This document shows, one piece after another, positions 58,496 through 64,000 of a DNA stretch of 64,000 nucleotides; position 1 is the first letter of the stretch, and every line of letters starts with the position of its first letter. A program made the translations under genes and the position numbers. The stretch covers positions 310,001 to 374,000 of the forward strand of contig JAQOOI010000074.1 of assembly GCA_028554645.1 (NCBI GenBank). The letters run 5' to 3'. This stretch comes from Omphalotus guepiniiformis (taxonomy: Eukaryota; Basidiomycota; Agaricomycetes; Agaricales; Omphalotaceae). The notes under the pieces were generated by a model. The model had not been told where the DNA came from. It worked only from the letters and a program-made list of their open reading frames with translations, and ran no database searches.

Positions 58496-61400
58496 ATGCA
58501 ACCACATTCTTCTGGTGAAGGACCTGTTCGAGGAAGAGGTGGAAGAGGTTGGGATCGTGGTGGTGGAAGAGGTGGCGGTGAAAGGGGTGGTAGGGGAGGT
58601 CAAGGTGGCAGAGGGCGAGGTGCTCGAGGAGATGGGAGAGGTAGAGGCGGTGGCGGTGGCAGAGGTCAAGCTCCTCGAACGGGTCCTTCACTGATTGGAA
58701 GTGGCCTTCCAGCTGGCGGTCAAGGTGCCCAGCTGGGCGGTACAACGTCTGTCGCAGGTATGTCAATAAAACCATTTGTTTTCTCATAATGTGGTCCTTT
58801 TTGTCGGAGGCTTTTTTGTCGGAGGCTTTTCGGTCTGACCATCAAAGCATCTAATCGACTTCTTGATTTGAAATTTGACTTTTTTCGTGGTATCTTTATA
58901 TATGAAATAAAGCGCATGTTACGACCGTTGGCGTGAAGCGACCTGGCTATGGCACTGCGGGCGAACGTATGCGTGTTTCAGTCAACGCATGTGTTACGTC
59001 TATACCGACCAGCCGTATTCACCACTACGATGGTACGTGTTGTAATTCGTCGTCTACTAAAGTGCTAAAGTGATCGTTTCATATTCCGTTCTTTGCAGTT
59101 GGTATGTGATACAAATCATGTCCTAAGCTTCCGAGCGAGGCTGATAATGACTGGAATCAGCGATGTTATCTGGCAATAAGACATATCCGATGCGCTTCAA
59201 TATGCAGCTTATGAAAGAACTGCAATCGCGCCCAGAGTTTCATCCTGTAGGTGCCTATGACGGTAAAAAGAATCTTTTCATGTGTGTTTTCTTTCTATGC
59301 AAAGAGAGTCTCTATGTTAATGTCACTGAATTGAAGGTCCCATGAGATCGACCTTGGTCCTACAAAAGCCGGCGAAGTGAGCAAGTTTATGTTGGCCTTA
59401 CAGTGATCATAAGTGCTAACGGGAATGAAAAAAGTTCGACGTTGCCTTGGCTCGCAATGGCCAGTCGGCGAGAGATAAACCGCCCCCTGTGTACAAAATT
59501 CGAATCACGAAAGTGGCAGAAATCAACCCCGAAGTACGTATTTATGTTGGGTGTGTCAACTAGACGACTGACGAAGTTTGTATAGAGTACTCCAACGTTT
59601 TGTAAACGGACAGCAATCGCAAGATGAGCGAGTCCTGACTGCAATTACTGTAAGTCTTTGTCCAAGTACTTGAATGGCGTATCGCTGAAGTTTGCCTCTA
59701 GGCTATGAACGTCATCATCCGTATGGCGCCTACGATGCAGTATCCGTTCAACTCACGATCCTTTTTCACCGACACCGCGGAGAAGCGAGCTATTGGCCAT
59801 GGCCTAGAGCTGTGGCGAGGTTATTTCCAGTCCGTCCGTCCCGCAGCTGGAAGAATGCTGATCAATGTCGATATATCTACCGGCATGTTTTATCGACCCG
59901 GGCCACTGATCTCACTCGCCTTGGACTTTTTCGGGACCAATAACCCTCGATCTTTGTCGCCTGAGGCTGGATTTAGTGATCGATACCGAGTAAGGTTGCA
60001 AAAGTTCATCTCTGGGATTCGTATTTCTGTCAAAGGCGCGACTCCGAACACCCCAGAACGCATTGTCACAGTCCACAAGTTGAGCGCAAAGAGCGCACGA
60101 GACTTGACTTTCAAGTCACGGGATGGGAAAACGACTTCGGTGGCGGAATACTTTCGAAAGCAGTCGAACAGACCGCTCGAACATCCGGGGTTGGTTTGTG
60201 CAGAGGTAATTCTCCACCAAGGATGATATACTTGTTGTTTATAACTCCTGCCTTTTATAGACTGCTTCGGGTGCGGCAATACCTCTTGAACGATGCACGG
60301 TTCTACCCGGCCAACTTTCACGGCGGGAGATTCCTCCTGAAGTAACGAAGGCCATGGTCGAGTTTTCGACCAAGAGGCCAGCACAGAGGCTGGAGAGCAT
60401 TAAGAATGGTCTTGCGGTCAGTCTTGGTTTAATTATCCTTGTTTTAGAGAAGTGATCATTGCCCTTCTGTAGGTTCTTGGATACGGACAGTCTGAATACG
60501 TGAGGAATTTTGGAATGACTGTCGATACCAATGCCTTCCCTTCAACTATCGAAGTGAGAGTCATTCCGCCACCGAAACTCAAATACGGAAATACAAGCAA
60601 GCAGCCCATTGTTGTGAGTTTTAAGTTCTCAGTGCTAAGAATGGTGCAAAGGTTTACGCATAAATCAGGTACCGAGATATGGATCCTGGAATATGATGGA
60701 CAAACATTTCAGTCAGCCAGTTACCATTAGCCGCTGGATGGTGATTGTGTTTGAAACGCAAAACCGATTCAACATGCGGAATGCACTGACAGTTGTAAAG
60801 GACTTCATTCAAGGATGCCAAAGTGTTGGTGAGTGTTCATCCGCATTCGTAGCAGCTGTTTGTGTTATGTTTCGTTACTAATTCTGATGAACAGGTATGA
60901 CCGTAGTCGAAACAGATCCAATTGTCGAGTATGCAAACGGCCAGGGCAGCGTTGCTGATGTAAGGCCTCATGTTTTTGTCCTCGTGTCGTCGTCGGTTCA
61001 ACCTTCAATGTTTTATTGCTGTTTTGAATTGTAGCATATCAAGCGTGCTGGTCAGAAGTGTATGAACAAAAATAAACAACAGCCACCTGAGCTGCTTCTG
61101 GTCATTCTTCCCGACGGTGGTAACGATATATATCGAGCGGTCAAGCAGTAAGTTTATTCCCTTCTTACATCAGGTCAATACTTCAACTTAGGTTGCGATT
61201 CTCAGCTTTGGGGACGTTACGGTATGGTTTCCGCTTATTGGTCTAATCATGCATGTCTTATTGTTTGTGAAGGTCGGCGTTGCGACGCAATGTCTCAAGG
61301 CTTCGGCCTGTTCAAGGGCGAAGATGCAGTATTGGGCAAATGTCTGCTTGAAGTAGGTTGAATTCACAAAGTCTGTTATCTTTATTGAATCCCGCTTGTA

Positions 61401-62850
61401 GAGTAAATCCTAAGCTTGGGGGTGTCAATGTCATTCCGGACTCAGCGAACCAATCTTTTCTGGTTGACCCACAGAATCCTACAATTATAATGGGTACGAT
61501 TGTTTCAATTTATATTGTATATGTCACTGAATCAACACATTTTATATTTTCAAGGAGCCGATGTGATGCACCCAGCTCCAGGTTCTGACGCACCTTCGTT
61601 CACTGCAGTAATAGGCAGCATAGATACGTACGCGGCGAAGTACGTGGCGACGTCGAGGGCCCAGACTTCTCGGGTAGAAATCATCCAGGACCTTGCAGCC
61701 ATGAGCAAGGTGTGTCGTGTTGTAGCTCTTGTAAAGCTCTAGTGTTCATGCCCTTTCCAGGAGTTATTGCAGAGATACATTGGGCACAGAAGAGATGTAG
61801 AGAAGAAGACGCCTCTTCACCCTAAGCGGTTGATATTCCTCAGAGGTAAAGTTGAAAACCTTTTTCGTTGATTTCTCAAGTGCTCTAAATCACACACATA
61901 TAGACGGTGTCTCTGAAGGACAATTCAAGGAGGTCATGGAAAAAGGTAATTTCGTCGGGCTACAGTTCAAACAAAGACTCACCATCAAGTTCCTTGTACG
62001 CTAAGAATTGGCCATTTTGAAGGGTCAGTGTTCACTTTTTAGTAAAGCAATGTGACCTATAAATTGATACCCACTCCAGACACCTGCAAAGATCTAGGAA
62101 TTTCACCATTGATTACCTTCATCGTCGTCGGAAAGCGACATCACTATCGGTGAGCCATCATAACTGGTCGTTCTCCACTCCAGTATCTGGACAATTGGTA
62201 ACAGCATGTTTCCGCCTGACGCGAAAGCGGATAAGAGTGGTAACTGTCCTGCTGGAACAGTGGCAGACCAGGGCATTACGCACCCCCTTGAATTCGACTT
62301 CTACCTCCAGAGCCACGGAGGGCTATTGGGAACAAGTAGATCCGCGCATTACTCGGTACGTTTTTCGATTGAGCTGATATTCGTGTTCTGACGGTTCACC
62401 GCACAGGTTCTCTATGATGTGAGTAGTCACTATTTTCTAAGCTTCATATATAAATTCACCCTTGCCACATCCAGGATAACAGGTTCACGTTAGTACTGCA
62501 TGCTTTTCAGTCCGATTCGTCGTTTTGACCATATTTCTCAGTGCTGACGCGCTTCAAGCATTCGCGTATACACTCTGCCATGTGTATGCACGATCAACCC
62601 GTTCTGTGTCGATACCCGCTCCTGTCTATTGTGCGTTGATGTGTTTCGTAAAGACATTCAACTAATCTCTGTGATGGCAGACGCCGATATTGTGTGCTCA
62701 AGGGCGAGAAACCACTACGACCCAGGTTTTCAGCTATCTGAGACAGGGTCTGTTTCTTCTGGCGGTGGAGGCGGCTCAGCTCTAGCGAATCTTCAACAAC
62801 AGTATAAGCCGGTTCATGCAGGACAAGCAGGGAGGATGTATTTCATGTGA
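58496..62850 (+). CDS. Argonaute, copy B
   Basis: Paralog of Argonaute A with the same exon plan and very similar introns. The RGG tail is much shorter (about 60 residues, [19 protein letters not shown]). N, linker, PAZ, Mid and PIWI blocks correspond to copy [37 protein letters not shown]. The slicer residues are Asp in GADVMHP, Glu in [10 protein letters not shown], Asp in RDGVSEGQF and His in [10 protein letters not shown]. Microexons are at 61206-61221, 62407-62418 and 62475-62488. It ends RMYFM with TGA at 62848-62850. One extra A at 59531-59532, next to a splice donor, shifts the frame if the donor used in copy A is kept. A nearby GTATTT donor with a shifted acceptor would restore it. 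Confidence 0.9.
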
Positions 62851-63591
62851 GCTTTTAGACTTTTCAGTTGTATTGGGTCTGTCATTGATTTTTCTCGCCA
62901 CCGCAGTGATTGCGAATAAATGTTCTACCTAATTTCACTGGCGCGACAGCTGCCACGTCAGTTCTCGTTCCATATTCAAGTTCTCCATTTTTACATCGTA
63001 CAATCCAAACTGCGCTGCTGCAATTTCCTACGAAATCTGTATCTGCTTGAAATACATTGAAATCTTCAGGGCTTGATATTCAGTAGCTTCAATTCATACC
63101 GAAGTTGAACTTCTTCTCTTGTTCGTTGTTGAATCCCTTCTGACGTGTTCATTGGACTTCTTGAGTTATGTGGCAACTGACGGACATCATACGTGTATGA
63201 GTATGAATGCTGACTGGTCATTATTGGCTCTTTTTGGAATTGTGCTAGATGGTAGTCGATTCTCCCGTGATAAGTTCAGGAGAGGGCGAAACAGATTATA
63301 CGTGTGCCCAACATACAATCCGAAGCAAACTCCAGCTTTGACTTGAATCCAAAACTGCGGTAGCCAGTCGGCTGCAAAGCAGTATCATAATGACATATCT
63401 TGTTCTTAATGGCCTGATACATCAAATTACAGTAGCATGTATGCATACTACGCAAGTAGATTTACACTAAGTCACTATCTTACAACAAATCCAAAGTGGC
63501 CGAGTCGTGTTAGGTCGTGTTCAGTAAATCAGCAAATCAGAATCTGCTAGTACAAAATACAGATATCACCCAGATGGGCCGAGTCGGCGAA
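62851..63591. other. Convergent flank of Argonaute B and the right-edge gene
   Basis: No gene seen. Parts (around 63345-63410) match 41750-41830 of the left arm in inverted orientation. Confidence 0.45.
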
Positions 63592-64000
63592 TCACCAAGT
63601 CTGTTGGTTCAAGATGTTGTTGAGATCAGAATCGTTCTGGCCGAACGCTCCCTCTAGACTAGACAAATACGTGCTCCAGTCGTTTTCCCTAAAATGTGGA
63701 GCATAAGCACATGTTATTCAGAGATATTAGCTATATAACACGCACTCAAATCCTTGCGGCGTGGTAGACCACATCGACATGGACAAAGAGTCCATCGCCG
63801 GTAACGATGCAATGAATGCATCAAGTTCAGCCTGGTTGACTCCGGATGTAGGCAAACACACCGCGTCTGCAGTGTCGTTATTGAACGCGGTGAAATCACT
63901 CCCCAAAGGCATGGGCGAACAGATATCGGGAATAGTGTTTACGTTGCCGATACTCTTGTCGAGAAGTGAAGGGTCGAGTGCATAATATGACATAGGCGCG
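63592..64000 (-). CDS. Unidentified protein, C-terminal part (continues past window)
   Basis: The C-terminal exon reads MSYYALDPSLLDKSIGNVNT, then DFTAFNNDTADAVCLPTSGV and MDSLSMSMWSTTPQGFE. A GTGCGT...TTTTAG intron (about 63690-63748) joins it to ENDWSTYLSSLEGAFGQNDS and the end NILNQQTW, stop at 63592. The tail is acidic, Ser/Asn-rich with scattered Trp/Phe/Leu, like a transactivation region, but no DNA-binding domain is visible and I do not assign a function. A degenerate copy lies at 41.4-41.75 kb. Confidence 0.6.

Larger units (their letters stand above)
58370..64000. repeat. Inverted duplication, right arm (continues past window)
   Basis: Inverted counterpart of 41365-47075. The match runs to the window edge, so the true arm may be longer. 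Confidence 0.85.

Noticed and set aside
59692..59943. Second open frame (83 codons) shared by both Argonaute arms
   Set aside because: Conserved only because the arms are near identical at DNA level; it is the alternate frame of the Argonaute linker exon.

Overview
The window looks like nuclear DNA of a mushroom-forming basidiomycete (Agaricomycetes). It holds intron-dense eukaryotic genes with introns of about 45-60 nt and two families typical of these fungi (a FunK1 kinase and a DUF6699 protein). It also has single-copy housekeeping genes in compact divergent or convergent order. I see no CRISPR array, rRNA, tRNA or recognisable transposon. All gene models are my own splicing by eye from protein-family motifs; spans run from start to stop codon and include introns.

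Left part (1-14.3 kb): a subtilisin-like (S8) secreted protease family on the minus strand. It has a partial copy at the left edge, a decayed N-terminal relic near 9 kb and a nearly complete copy at 10.25-14.3 kb. A FunK1 protein kinase and a Dal5/allantoate-type MFS transporter lie between them.

Middle (14.8-39.6 kb): a housekeeping block of muskelin (kelch/CTLH), prefoldin subunit 4, sphingosine-1-phosphate lyase, alpha-arrestin, cytochrome c peroxidase, DUF6699 protein, LYAR-type zinc-finger protein, ATG3, UTP25 and topoisomerase III with GRF and CCHC zinc fingers.

Right part (39.6-64 kb): a duplication-rich segment. Two Argonaute genes face away from each other's 3' ends as the arms of an imperfect inverted repeat (about 41.4-47.1 kb and 58.4 to beyond 64 kb). 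The arms also carry a degenerate and an apparently intact copy of an unidentified downstream gene. Two Ohr/OsmC-type peroxidase genes form a separate direct duplication flanking the left Argonaute. Between the arms lie a hypothetical gene, the splicing factor gene RSE1/SF3B3, a coiled-coil protein gene and a dihydroflavonol-reductase-like SDR gene.

The two main points for a second look are the paired Argonaute locus, where each copy differs by small but potentially important lesions, and the unusual density of microexons. Exons of 8-20 nt are needed to rebuild conserved motifs in at least six gene families here, including an 11-nt exon carrying the catalytic Asp of the subtilisin.
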